Shown piece after piece: positions 28,407 to 37,256 of a DNA stretch of 64,000 nt. The stretch is taken from NCBI GenBank assembly GCA_030849835.1, contig JASAOC010002140.1:310001-374000 (forward strand), read 5' to 3'. The position numbers were made by a program, and so were the translations under genes. The notes below the pieces were generated by a model that was not told the DNA's origin, did not search any database, and saw only the letters and a list, made by a program, of their open reading frames with translations. The first letter of the stretch is position 1, and the number at the start of each line of letters is the position of its first letter. The DNA comes from Herpetomonas samuelpessoai. Its lineage: Eukaryota > Euglenozoa > Kinetoplastea > Trypanosomatida > Trypanosomatidae.

Positions 28407-28996
28407 ACAACGGGAGGTGGGTTTTCGATGTGGTACGGGTCCCTTACGTCAAGCTGTCTCACACGCAGAAGGTAACACGCGTGAAATTCTGTGTTTGAAG
28501 AGAATCATTAGTGAAGAAAAGAGTCCGTCTCACGGCAAGGAGAGTGTTGTGGTCATCTGGCGAGGAGCCAAGCATAGGGCGATCTATGCATCTTTCCTGT
28601 AAACAGACACCCTATCGCCGTCAAGTACTGTGCTCGACGTGGCGAGAGTGTTTAGAGGCTCTTACAGTCATGCAGAAAATACTTTTCTTTCCACCTGTAC
28701 CGATACTGCCTCTCCCTTCTCTTGTTCGGCGTTGCTATTAACGGTCTGTTACCTCTGTTCCAGTACATTTTTCTCGGACGCATAGTCAGCAAAGTCGATA
28801 CACCACAAAGGAGACAGCACCGGTGAGATCGTTCTGACCGCCAGTTGCACGGGGTCGTATAGCACTTCCTCTCCAAACAACACTTGGCGCCGTTGCCGAC
28901 ATCTCTGGTGTTTATACCCTTTGCTCTAGACCGGTTTCCTTCCCATTCTCCTTTTTTTTTTTTAAACCACACAAGCGCTCTTCCCGGGTACCGGAA
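28407..28996 (+). other. Spacer before the basic 356-residue protein gene
   Basis: No gene is seen. A T/C tract with a T12 run at about 28940 to 28963 is followed by AG at 28974 to 28975, a good acceptor 21 bases before the ATG at 28997. Confidence 0.55.
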
Positions 28997-30067
28997 ATGA
29001 AGTTCACGCACCGTGAGGTGGAGGCCGACAAATACAAGCCGGTAGGCTCACTTTTCATGTCTATCATGGACCGGGACTCGATGCCCCCACGTGTGCATCA
29101 GAATAAGGCTGCGCGCGAGCGTTACAACCGAAGCTTACCGAACCTGCCCATGTCCATGTATCCGGACCAACCGAGCCGTGCGCAGACCCCAGAGTCTGGC
29201 CGCCGGCATTTTCCGAATCGAGCCATTGGACAGTACACGCGAGAGAACAGCGCCACGTTTGTCGACGAGGAGCGCCGTGCCCAGACCGCGCTGCGCACGC
29301 GTCGTACGGCGAGTGTCCAGCGTCATTGCCCGGACCACCTGGGCACGGACCTCCTCCCGCGCCAGCGTGAAGAGACACCGGTCCGCCAGAAGCGCTACAT
29401 CCCGGAGCCTCGCGGCGAAGGGGCAGACAACACCCCAATTCGCGTCCGTCTCGCCGGAGGAAGTCGGAGGGAGCGCCCGTCATCGGCGACGCCGCTGCGA
29501 CACAGACCGGGCAGCGCGTACAACAGGGATCACCTCGGGCTTCACACACTGATTCCCAAGGAGGAGCCCCCGAAGGAGCGGCCTACCCCACCGCCCATGG
29601 TGCTCACCCCCCGTCGCACAGGATTGCGCATGTTTCCCGAAAAGCGCTCCGCGAGTGTGGGCGATCACCGCACCGGCGTCAAGATGGTGAAGCCGCCGTC
29701 CCACTGGCGCTCCGCGACCGACCGCCAGTGGGACTTCCTGGAGCTCGGCGTCAGCGCGCGAGACTCTCCGCCCACGCGCTACCGTAACCAGAGCAACATC
29801 GCGGTCGGCGGCGGCCCTGTTCCCTCCAGGCGCCGAGAGAATCCCCAGCAGCAGCGGCCAGACCAGGAACAAGAAGCTCCGTCACAGAGAACAAGGCACC
29901 AGCCACCACCGGCAACATCCACCGCGCCCGCCGCATCCACACCGCAGCCCCGTAGACTTCACCAGTCGCGGTCCCCCGTTCAACGGTGGCGAGGACGCGG
30001 GAGCAGCGCGGCAGCTCCTCCCAGACGGTCTTATGACATCATCACGGGCAGAGCTCTCGCGTATTAG
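28997..30067 (+). CDS. Basic 356-residue protein of unknown function
   Basis: No family is recognised. The protein is rich in R, P, Q and S, with very few hydrophobic stretches and no signal or membrane segment. The first 50 residues (FTHREVEADKYKPVGSLFMS onward) look conserved rather than random. The middle has repeated R-P-x-S-A and TPRRTGLRMFP type segments. The end is a low-complexity tract (from about 29850) closing with SYDIITGRALAY. Such short linear motifs and high positive charge are common in microtubule-associated and flagellar proteins, but this is an inference only. The ATG at 28997 follows a clean acceptor by 21 bases, so the gene is very likely real. Confidence 0.75.
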   Translation: MKFTHREVEADKYKPVGSLFMSIMDRDSMPPRVHQNKAARERYNRSLPNLPMSMYPDQPSRAQTPESGRRHFPNRAIGQYTRENSATFVDEERRAQTALRTRRTASVQRHCPDHLGTDLLPRQREETPVRQKRYIPEPRGEGADNTPIRVRLAGGSRRERPSSATPLRHRPGSAYNRDHLGLHTLIPKEEPPKERPTPPPMVLTPRRTGLRMFPEKRSASVGDHRTGVKMVKPPSHWRSATDRQWDFLELGVSARDSPPTRYRNQSNIAVGGGPVPSRRRENPQQQRPDQEQEAPSQRTRHQPPPATSTAPAASTPQPRRLHQSRSPVQRWRGRGSSAAAPPRRSYDIITGRALAY

Positions 30068-30763
30068 ATCATTTATCCCGACGTTCTTTGGCTCTGTCTT
30101 CTCACTTTTCAATTGTTAGATGCTTTGCGTGTGACTCAACGATGCAAGTAATTCCTGGGCCCTTGGCTAGTCACCATCTGTAATACTACTTCCCAAACTC
30201 GCATGGAAACGCGCGCCACACTCTGGAAGCGTTTCCAACACAGTGGACGTCTCTTCGTTCCTTGATATCCGTTCTGTTCGTTCTTTATTTTATTTTTTGG
30301 TCACCCTAGAGCTGCGTGAGTACGTCTACCGTTGTAGACGGAAACATTGGTTTTCTTCATTCGGTTCTGGCTGTAACCCCCGAGCAGCCTTTGTTGAGCA
30401 GGTCAGCCTTACCGTTGCCTAACGTTGATACACAGAACGTCCCTTTCAAGTGCTGAGTAGCAGCGTCCGATGCCCTTGTGCCCTCGAAAAAGTCCCACCC
30501 TTGCGTGTTCCGTGACGTGCCGTTGTCTACTGTGAGGGCACAAGCGTCCTTATAAGGACAGTTATCCTAGCGCACGCTCCTCCTGCTGACACGCCTAACC
30601 ATCCTCTCTGATTTCTCACTTTACGCCTTTCTCTCTCCTTGGCTGTCCTCTTCCGCGGACTCCTCATCACAAAAGAAGCTCTTTATAAGTGATTCATTAT
30701 CATTCTCTACAAGCAAACGAAACACAGTTCCACCCAGAGAAGGAAGGGGAAAAAAAGAAAAAT
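30068..30763 (+). other. Spacer before CCDC25 gene
   Basis: No gene is seen. The last 160 bases hold the CCDC25 acceptor and leader. Confidence 0.55.
30602..30675 (+). promoter_or_regulatory. Probable spliced-leader acceptor for CCDC25
   Basis: A 60-base C/T-rich tract is followed by AG at 30674 to 30675. There is no ATG before 30764, which gives a leader of about 88 bases. Confidence 0.6.
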
Positions 30764-31390
30764 ATGGTCTTCTACTTCACGCTCAAGTCGGACCCCTCTG
30801 TCATTTGCTACATGGGCCGCGACAAGTACGAGAACGAGGAGCTGATCAAATTCGGCTGGCCAGAGGACATTTGGTTCCACGTCGACAAGCACAGTAGCGC
30901 TCACGTGTACGTCCGTATGCCTCCTGGCAAGGGCATGGACGATCTCACGGCCGAGATGATCGAGGAGTGCTCCCAGCTGACGAAGGCCAACAGCATCGAG
31001 GGCTGCAAGCTGAACGACGTGCGCGTCGTCTACACGCCGTGGAGCAACCTCCACAAGACAGGCGCTATGGATGTGGGTCAGATTGGCTTCCACGACGAAA
31101 AGAAACGGCGCTACCACACGGTCGCCAAGAAGGACACGACCCTCCTCAAGGCGCTTGAGAAGACGAAGGTGGAGAAGAACGATGTCGACTTCCGCAAGCT
31201 GCGCGAGGAACGCGACGCGGAGGAGCGCCGTCAGGAGCGTGCGCGCGTAGCGCAAAAGGCGGAGGAGGATCGCAAGGAGCGGGAGGAGAAGAAGAAGGCC
31301 GAGGAGCTGCGCACGTACGCCGGTGTCATGGACGAGAACCACATGCGCACCAACGATGGGGAGATCCCTAGTGAGGACGACTTTATGTAA
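30764..31390 (+). CDS. CCDC25: CCDC25 homologue (NFACT-R domain protein)
   Basis: The ATG at 30764 gives 208 residues, the same length as I recall for human CCDC25; an upstream in-frame GTG at 30689 is not needed. Residues 1 to about 115 form the NFACT-R fold: VFYFTLKSDPSVICYMGRDK, then DIWFHVDKHSSAHVYVRMP, then VVYTPWSNLHKTGAMDVGQI. This domain is shared with NEMF/Rqc2 and Tae2 in ribosome quality control. Residues 130 to 190 are a highly charged helix (E, R, K) and the tail is acidic. The lone-domain protein is conserved across eukaryotes. Its ancestral role is uncertain but is probably RNA- or ribosome-linked. Confidence 0.9.
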   Translation: MVFYFTLKSDPSVICYMGRDKYENEELIKFGWPEDIWFHVDKHSSAHVYVRMPPGKGMDDLTAEMIEECSQLTKANSIEGCKLNDVRVVYTPWSNLHKTGAMDVGQIGFHDEKKRRYHTVAKKDTTLLKALEKTKVEKNDVDFRKLREERDAEERRQERARVAQKAEEDRKEREEKKKAEELRTYAGVMDENHMRTNDGEIPSEDDFM

Positions 31391-31915
31391 GCGACTCCGT
31401 CAAGTGTGTCTGTGTTTGTCACGTGAAAGTTTCCCTGTTCTACGGTGCGCCAAAGCACATGAACGACATAATTTCTTTCTTGTTACTGTGACTTTCGCAA
31501 TTACCTGATAACATTAAAAATTCAATGCAGGGTTGCAACATCTACTTCTCAAACGCACAGCAACGCATCCTGTGTCTTTGGTGTGGGCCTTTCCACCGTG
31601 ATGTGCACTGTATCGAGTTCTGCTCCTTGCGTGCACAACACCAAGTTATTTCCCTTGAGTACGCATGAGGTGTACGGTATGTGGTCAATGGGCGCAACAG
31701 TTGCAGGCGACAGCAGTGATGGAGTCCAAATGGTATGTCACCTGAGTTTAATAATAAATGCACTGATACCTATTCTCTTTCTTTTCTTACTCGCTACGCC
31801 ACACAAGTCGTTCCCTCGTTTCGTGCGAATCTACTGTGCACGGACGGACAAATCCTCTTTTCTTTCCTCAAACGCTCTTTTATCAGTGTAGTATAACTAG
31901 CGGTACAGAAGCACA
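31391..31915 (+). other. Spacer before the Ycf45-type ATPase gene
   Basis: T/C-rich sequence at 31771 to 31800 with AG at 31806 to 31807 is the likely acceptor; no ATG precedes 31916. No gene is seen. Confidence 0.55.
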
Positions 31916-33634
31916 ATGCCCCTCGGACACGTCGCCTACTCTACATGGCGGAGATGCCTTCACGGCGCATTATCACGACCCAATTCCTCACCTTTCACAC
32001 ACCTATGCGCTTTACAATTGCCCAAGCGAACACTACGCGTCCGGGCAGGGGCTGTCACCCCAGGTGACCTCGAATCCGCAGACGCTGACGAGGCCGTCAC
32101 CTCGACGAGACGGGCGCCACCGAACGCTCTCAGCCTCTCCTATGTTCTCGAGAAGGTTCCACCCGAGGTTCTCACGGACCGCCAAACGAGCCAGGAGGTG
32201 TGGGAGGCGCCGACCTTGCGGGAGGCGTGGCGGAGACTTCACCAAAACTACGGCGAATGTGCGCAGGAAAACCCAAGACGGGCGGCAGAGCTCCGGTTCA
32301 AAGATTTACCTGCACTTGCTCTATGCACCGCCCACGCAGAGACGCTGCATCTCATGTCCTTGTTCCCCACTGAAATCCGCACGCGCATCACGTCGCATGC
32401 GGCCTTCCGCTTCTCTGAGGTGGAGGAGTTCTTCCTGCACCTCGGCCAGGACATTGAAGTGCGCGGCGCTACCTGGGTGCTGCAGCTGCCCCCACCCAGC
32501 GCCGCTGACCTGCAGTTCGTGTTGCGCATGGTAGGTAAGTTTGGCGAGGACGGTCGGGGCTGCATTGCGAACACCGCTCACCGTGTGTCTGTGTGGCGCG
32601 GGCGTCACGGGGAGTCGCTGGGCGTGACGGTGCGGGTAGGTCGGTACGTTCCGAACGCGGCGCGTGCGCTGCTCCCGCTCGCTCACCGTGGTAGCCTGCT
32701 CATTCTGTCCAAGGCTGGGATGGGCAAGACGACGCTGCTGCGGGATCTTGCCGCCGCCATCGCGCAAGAGCCGGGCAAGCCCCGTGTCACTGTGGTGGAC
32801 ACATCAAACGAAATCGGTGGGGACGGCCCGGTCCCCATGGCGTTTCTCGGCCGGTGCCGCCGCATCCAGGTCCCCACGCGCGACCAACAGAGCAAGCTCA
32901 TGACCGAAGCCATTCAAAACCACTCCCCTGAGTATCTCATCGTGGACGAGCTTGCCACGGCTGAGGAGGCGCAGGCAGCGTGGTCCATTGCGCAACGCGG
33001 AGTGAAACTCATCGCCACGTGCCACGGAGAGAGCCTCGCGGGTCTCCTGCAGAACCAGTCCCTCAACTTGCTGGTGGGCGGGGCGGCGCAGGCGTTCCTG
33101 AGCAACGAGGAGAGGCGCCTGCGTAACAAAACGAAAAAGACAGTGCTGGAGCGACCCCACTCATCTCCATTTCCGTTTGTCGTGGAGCTCAACGCGAGAA
33201 ATCAGGGCTACGTCTATGTGGATGTCAACAAAGCCGTTGACCTCGTCCTTGACGATCAATCGGCCAAGGGCAATGCCTCTGTTGGCGGTCCTTTGGCGCT
33301 GGACGAGCCACTGCCGCTGCGCATGGAGAAACTGCTGGCGGCGCAGGAGCGTGCGGCGAGGAAGCTGGAGTTTGCCAACTCAGGCAACCTCCGCGCAGAG
33401 GATCCATCCGACGACCCGGCGGAAGAGGGTTACCCGAATCCTGCCTACGATGAGGATGGGTACGTCATTACCACTCCACGCCAGGATGGACGCCGCCACG
33501 AGGATGAACAGCACGGCAACGGCTGGCGGCCGATGCGCAGCGACGGGGGGCGCTCGGCAGGAAACGGCAAGCCACAGCGCCGCCACAAGAAAACGGATGA
33601 TCAACTTTTGGACGAGCTGGACCGTTTTTTGTGA
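31916..33634 (+). CDS. Ycf45/SpoIIIAA-type P-loop ATPase with probable mitochondrial presequence
   Basis: The 572-residue protein has a basic, S/R-rich N-terminus (about residues 1 to 45) fitting mitochondrial import. A specific domain follows at about 120 to 450. Family hallmarks in order: GVTVRVGRYVPNAARAL; Walker A SKAGMGKTTLL (K271); VVDTSNEIGGDGPVP; RIQVPTRDQQSKLM; Walker B YLIVDELAT (D344, E345); GVKLIATCHGE; LLVGGAAQAFLSNEERRLR; KKTVLERP. This order matches cyanobacterial and plastid Ycf45 proteins and, more distantly, SpoIIIAA of Firmicutes, rather than ordinary AAA proteins. I see no clear R3H domain; the C-terminal 130 residues are hydrophilic and divergent. The biochemical role of the family is poorly known and nucleic-acid binding has been suggested. 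In this cell it probably acts in the mitochondrion, by inference from the presequence. Confidence 0.88.
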   Translation: MPLGHVAYSTWRRCLHGALSRPNSSPFTHLCALQLPKRTLRVRAGAVTPGDLESADADEAVTSTRRAPPNALSLSYVLEKVPPEVLTDRQTSQEVWEAPTLREAWRRLHQNYGECAQENPRRAAELRFKDLPALALCTAHAETLHLMSLFPTEIRTRITSHAAFRFSEVEEFFLHLGQDIEVRGATWVLQLPPPSAADLQFVLRMVGKFGEDGRGCIANTAHRVSVWRGRHGESLGVTVRVGRYVPNAARALLPLAHRGSLLILSKAGMGKTTLLRDLAAAIAQEPGKPRVTVVDTSNEIGGDGPVPMAFLGRCRRIQVPTRDQQSKLMTEAIQNHSPEYLIVDELATAEEAQAAWSIAQRGVKLIATCHGESLAGLLQNQSLNLLVGGAAQAFLSNEERRLRNKTKKTVLERPHSSPFPFVVELNARNQGYVYVDVNKAVDLVLDDQSAKGNASVGGPLALDEPLPLRMEKLLAAQERAARKLEFANSGNLRAEDPSDDPAEEGYPNPAYDEDGYVITTPRQDGRRHEDEQHGNGWRPMRSDGGRSAGNGKPQRRHKKTDDQLLDELDRFL

Positions 33635-33972
33635 GGGATCTCTGCTACACCTGTTCACAGATTTGTCACGTTTCATAGGAGTTTTTTTTTTATTTGCTGT
33701 TCTCGCGGGCGGCAGACATGTCTCTCGTACACCGTTTCCCCCACCGTAAACACACAGAAATACTGCAAAACGAGAGAGCGCTTAGGCACCATGAGGTCCC
33801 AAAGAGGATTCACGGTGGCGGTGCTTTCATCACTAGTGATTCCACGTGACAAGTTCAGCAGGGTTAGCACTCTTTCTCTCTCTTACCACACTCTCTCGCT
33901 CCTTGACCTCACATACACCCTCCGTAGAACTCTAGAGAAAGCGAAAGACAGCAGGGCACGACAAACAGATAC
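33635..33972 (+). other. Spacer between the Ycf45-type gene and the 204-residue protein gene
   Basis: A T-run at 33681 to 33690 and T/C-rich sequence near 33870 to 33905 may carry processing signals. No gene is seen. Confidence 0.45.
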
Positions 33973-34587
33973 ATGCGCCAGATGCGGTCTTGGTTGCCAT
34001 TTGCTAGGGGTTCCATCCCAAGCGTGAGCCAGAGGGTACGAACCCACGGACATGTTACTCTTCTTTCCTCTGTGCGCGGTGCCGCCAGCGTTCACAATAC
34101 GACACCTTTTATGGATCTCTCCGCTGTACCGAAACCCAGCCCCGAAGAGGTGGCCACGTACATGTACGCTAGCAAGCGGCACCACCAGAAGCTGCACGCC
34201 GCGGAGAGTTACGGCAGCTGTCGCATCCTCGAAGCGGAGGTTTGGCGGGTGCTGCAGACGCTCACAGATGAGGACGTGGAGAAGGCGCCGGTGAAGGATG
34301 CCTGTGAGCTGCTCGTCGCCTGGAACTATTTCGGGCGCTTCTGGGGAAACGGAATGGACGGCCCTTCTGACTCACACCTGGCGGCGGTGGACGGAGGGAA
34401 GTTCAAGGTGATCGACGGGGTAGCGCGTGAAAGCGGCAGCGGCGACGGAGAAAGCGCAGAGACGGCACTGAAGGTCCCGCTTGTGACGAGGGAAGCCGAC
34501 GACGCGGCACGGGAGAAGAATGCGCGAGCTGATGTTATGGCGCCGGCCCGTCGAGCCGATCCGCTAGATGAGATTTTGGACTTTTGA
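33973..34587 (+). CDS. Small probable mitochondrial protein, function unknown
   Basis: This 204-residue protein is not recognised. Its first 40 residues (MRQMRSWLPFARGSIPSVSQ and on) carry seven or more basic residues and no acidic ones, a typical mitochondrial presequence. A helical core follows (about residues 55 to 120: PSPEEVATYMYASKRHHQKL and ILEAEVWRVLQTLTDEDVE). Next comes WNYFGRFWGNG, and then an acidic, likely disordered tail ending DPLDEILDF. Third codon positions are GC-rich like its neighbours, so it is a real gene. It sits directly after the Ycf45-type gene. A mitoribosomal or respiratory accessory role is possible but not shown. Confidence 0.7.
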   Translation: MRQMRSWLPFARGSIPSVSQRVRTHGHVTLLSSVRGAASVHNTTPFMDLSAVPKPSPEEVATYMYASKRHHQKLHAAESYGSCRILEAEVWRVLQTLTDEDVEKAPVKDACELLVAWNYFGRFWGNGMDGPSDSHLAAVDGGKFKVIDGVARESGSGDGESAETALKVPLVTREADDAAREKNARADVMAPARRADPLDEILDF

Positions 34588-35096
34588 GGGCCGTGCAGTG
34601 GGGATGCTCCAACCACCCATTCGTCCCTGTTGTGCTGCTTGTTTTTTGTTGGCATTACTCACCCAACCTGCATCTTGTACGACCTTGGTTGGCCGCGTAC
34701 CCTAATCACAAAACATACGCACAGCTCCACCCAGCACGCACACACACAGACACAGACACAGAAAGGGAAACAACAAAAACGAACGTTGGCTGAGAGCAAA
34801 ATACATTTCTCGTTTGATATCAGGATGATACCATCGCACCCGCGAACCCAACTAGTGAGAATATCACACTACAGTGTGCGTGCACCACCCGTTTTTGGAA
34901 GATAAACAAGGACAGTCAAACGGAGGGCCGTCGCCGTCGTTCATCCCAACCTCTTTCGCTGCACTCACACGGAGTCTACACGCCACGCTGTCACCGAGTA
35001 AATTCCTCCGTTGTAACTTTTTTTCACCAACCAAGGCTGGTTAACAAACCCTTTCTCGGCTCTCAGAAAGGGAATTCTCCATTCGAGCCTCGCTCT
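34588..35096 (+). other. Spacer upstream of the iron-ADH relic
   Basis: A/C-rich sequence with an ACACAGACACAGA-type run near 34740 to 34762. No gene is seen. The sequence taaccttttttt-like around 35014 to 35025 followed by AG at 35034 to 35035 resembles an acceptor just before the relic. I could not find recognisable N-terminal ADH sequence in any frame. Confidence 0.4.
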
Positions 35097-35231
35097 GCTG
35101 CTTACGACGCAAAGGAGGAGGAGATCCCGCGCGTGGCCCCACTTGCGGCTTCGGAAGAAAACCAACAATACCCAGTCCCCATCATTCTGATGGACGCCAA
35201 GATCGAGGACGTCATTCGCCGTTTCTTGTGA
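35097..35231 (+). pseudogene. C-terminal relic of a second iron-dependent alcohol dehydrogenase copy
   Basis: The frame ending in TGA at 35229 to 35231 encodes a stretch that aligns without gaps to the last 40 residues of the intact iron-ADH at 37134 to 37256. By my count 19 of 40 positions are identical: KEE-I-R-A-A-SE-N, then YPVP-I, then VIR-F and a stop after one more residue. Similarity reaches a few residues further upstream (AAY against PAY) and then ends. The frame is open back to 34818 but has no ATG before the one at 35190, so it cannot be an intact gene. GC-rich third positions are kept, which suggests that the loss of the rest is not very old or that the two copies diverged well before it. 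It looks like the upstream member of a former tandem pair. Confidence 0.75.
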
Positions 35232-36029
35232 GCTAGGTGCGCTCGCTATTGCCCTTCTTCCCTTGCGAGTTGCTTCATGTTGCGCTTTTGCAACTTCCGT
35301 TATGCTTTGGTATTGCACATTTCAGCCTCCTTCTCTTCGGGAAAGGGGCTGCGGTCTGTGGACTCGCTTACTTAACCGCAAAACGAAGCGTTCTTTTTTT
35401 TTTTTTGAGTTGTCGCTCGCATCTCTCTGTTTCACACCTCGCGAAGCAGGTTTTTTTTTTCTTGCGTTGCCGCTACTTTCGGCGGCCAAACGAAACACTG
35501 TCCCTCCTCCTGCCATCGACGTACCAGCTGGCAATCCGTGATGGTGTCCGGCCGTGGGTATCTGGTAAACCAGGCGGGCGTTCATCGAGCCAGCGCGGTG
35601 AGGGAACACCACAACGCCGCGATGACCTCTCTCATCGGCCCCTCGCGCAGGCGATGTGGTATCTACGTGGGCTTCCTTTCCTCCCTCCCCCTCCCCCTTC
35701 CTTCCTCACCAACACCATCTCCCCAATAACAGTAGAAATCTCTTCTAGGAAGCCTTTTCTTTTCTTCAGCCTTCACCACTTCTCTACTGCATCTCTCTTT
35801 GGATCGCTTGTTTCTTTGCCGTGTCCCGTTTTTTGAAATTCCCCTTGCTATATATCATCCCTCGTCAACTCTTACGTGGTTCTGCTTCTTGAGTTCTTTT
35901 CGCTTCACCCACTACGCTCAACTGACCGAGCCGCAGCATCCACCCTCACGGACATAACCCATTCGAACAACTTTTTCTTTGGCTCCTTGATTTTCTTGCG
36001 AGCGCCGCAACCCAACACCACCACACAAC
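35232..36029 (+). other. 0.8 kb spacer: relic to iron-ADH, with ADH leader
   Basis: Two T-runs (35394 to 35406 and 35451 to 35460) and several C/T tracts near 35680 to 35770 occur. AG at 35768 to 35769 and later AGs are possible acceptors and I cannot choose among them. No gene is seen. Confidence 0.45.
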
Positions 36030-37256
36030 ATGCCGGCTCCACTCTGGTGGCGGGCCATCTGCCGTTCCTGTCAGTTCGTCTTGTACCTGGCCTACAACAT
36101 CCTGCCCATCCCTCGTCAGCGCATTTTGCGTGGCAAGGACGCAGTGAACGGCCTGCCCGAGTTTCTCCAAGGCAAGAAGCTGTCCCGTCCGCTTGTTGTC
36201 ACCGATGGGGTGATCATGAAGATTGGACTGGCCAACGGCCTCATCGAGGCCGCGCGTGCCGCGGGAGTGAGCGTCGCCCTGTACGACGGTGTCACGCCCA
36301 ACCCAACCACGGAGCAGGTGGAGAGTGCCTACGCCTTGTACAAGCAGGAAGGATGCGACTGCATCATTGGCTTTGGCGGTGGCAGCGCCATTGACTGCGC
36401 CAAGCTCGTTGGTGTGCGCGTTGCCCGTCCCCGCACCCCGTTGAGGTGGATGAAGGGCATCGTCAAGGTGCTCTGGCGGCTGCCCTACCTTGTCGCCGTG
36501 CCTACCACCGCCGGCACGGGCTCCGAGGTGACGCTGGCAGCCGTGGTCACAGACCCAAAGACGAAGGAGAAGTACCCGATTGAGGACCCTGTGGTGGTGC
36601 CGCGCTGCGCCGTCATGGATCCCTCGCTGACGGTCGGCATGCCAAAGTTTGTGACAGCGACGACCGGCATGGACACCCTCACTCACGGCGTGGAGGCGTA
36701 CTTGAACCTTTTCCATGTCACCGCCACCCGCGACGCCGCGACCATGTGCGTGCGCCTCGTCTTCAACAACCTCAAGAAGGCGTACGAGAAGCCCAACGAT
36801 CTGGTGGCACGTGCCAACATGATGGAGGCGGCCTACCTCGGCGGTGTCGCCTTCACGCGAGCGTACGTCGGCAACGTGCACGCCATCGCCCATTGCCTCG
36901 GTGGCCTGTACAACCTGCCGCACGGCCTCGCGAACGCCATTATCCTTCCTTACGTCCTCGACTACTACGGCGAGGCCGCGCATGAGAAGCTTGCCCGCCT
37001 CGCCCTGATCATCGGCTGCCGCGACGGCACCGATGCAGAGAAGGCGCAGTACTTCATTCAGGCCATCCGCGACTTGAACGAGGCACTCGGCATCCCGAAG
37101 CGCCTCTCGGACACCAAGGACCCAGCGTACCGTATTAAGGAGGAGGATATTCTGCGCATCGCCAAGACCGCGGAGAGCGAGGCCAACCCTGTCTATCCGG
37201 TCCCCGTTATTTTCAACACACAGGACTTTGTCAATGTCATCCGGAGCTTCATGTAA
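36030..37256 (+). CDS. Iron-dependent (group III) alcohol dehydrogenase
   Basis: This 408-residue NAD(P)-linked oxidoreductase interconverts alcohols and aldehydes. Family signs are the nucleotide-binding GFGGGSAIDCAK, then PTTAGTGSEVT, and the iron ligands. By comparison with FucO-type enzymes the ligands are D215 and H219 (GMDTLTHGVEAY), H284 (GNVHAIAHCLGG) and H298 (NLPHGLANA). All four are present, so the enzyme should be active. A short N-terminal extension (LWWRAICRSCQFVLYLAYNI) is hydrophobic with basic residues and may be a targeting or membrane-associating segment. Group III ADHs are patchy in eukaryotes and the trypanosomatid ones have been discussed as bacterial acquisitions. This is the last gene of the plus-strand unit. 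A C-terminal relic of a paralogue lies 0.8 kb upstream. Confidence 0.93.
   Translation: MPAPLWWRAICRSCQFVLYLAYNILPIPRQRILRGKDAVNGLPEFLQGKKLSRPLVVTDGVIMKIGLANGLIEAARAAGVSVALYDGVTPNPTTEQVESAYALYKQEGCDCIIGFGGGSAIDCAKLVGVRVARPRTPLRWMKGIVKVLWRLPYLVAVPTTAGTGSEVTLAAVVTDPKTKEKYPIEDPVVVPRCAVMDPSLTVGMPKFVTATTGMDTLTHGVEAYLNLFHVTATRDAATMCVRLVFNNLKKAYEKPNDLVARANMMEAAYLGGVAFTRAYVGNVHAIAHCLGGLYNLPHGLANAIILPYVLDYYGEAAHEKLARLALIIGCRDGTDAEKAQYFIQAIRDLNEALGIPKRLSDTKDPAYRIKEEDILRIAKTAESEANPVYPVPVIFNTQDFVNVIRSFM

Noticed and set aside
35037-35231. Small gene starting at a CTG just after an acceptor-like AG
   Set aside because: The frame is open and the AG at 35034 to 35035 is acceptor-like, but the ungapped match to the iron-ADH C-terminus explains the sequence better as a relic.
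34825-35231. Cis-spliced gene with its second exon at the relic
   Set aside because: A donor-like GTGAGA near 34857 exists, but the putative first exon has no ADH similarity and cis-introns are very rare in trypanosomatids.
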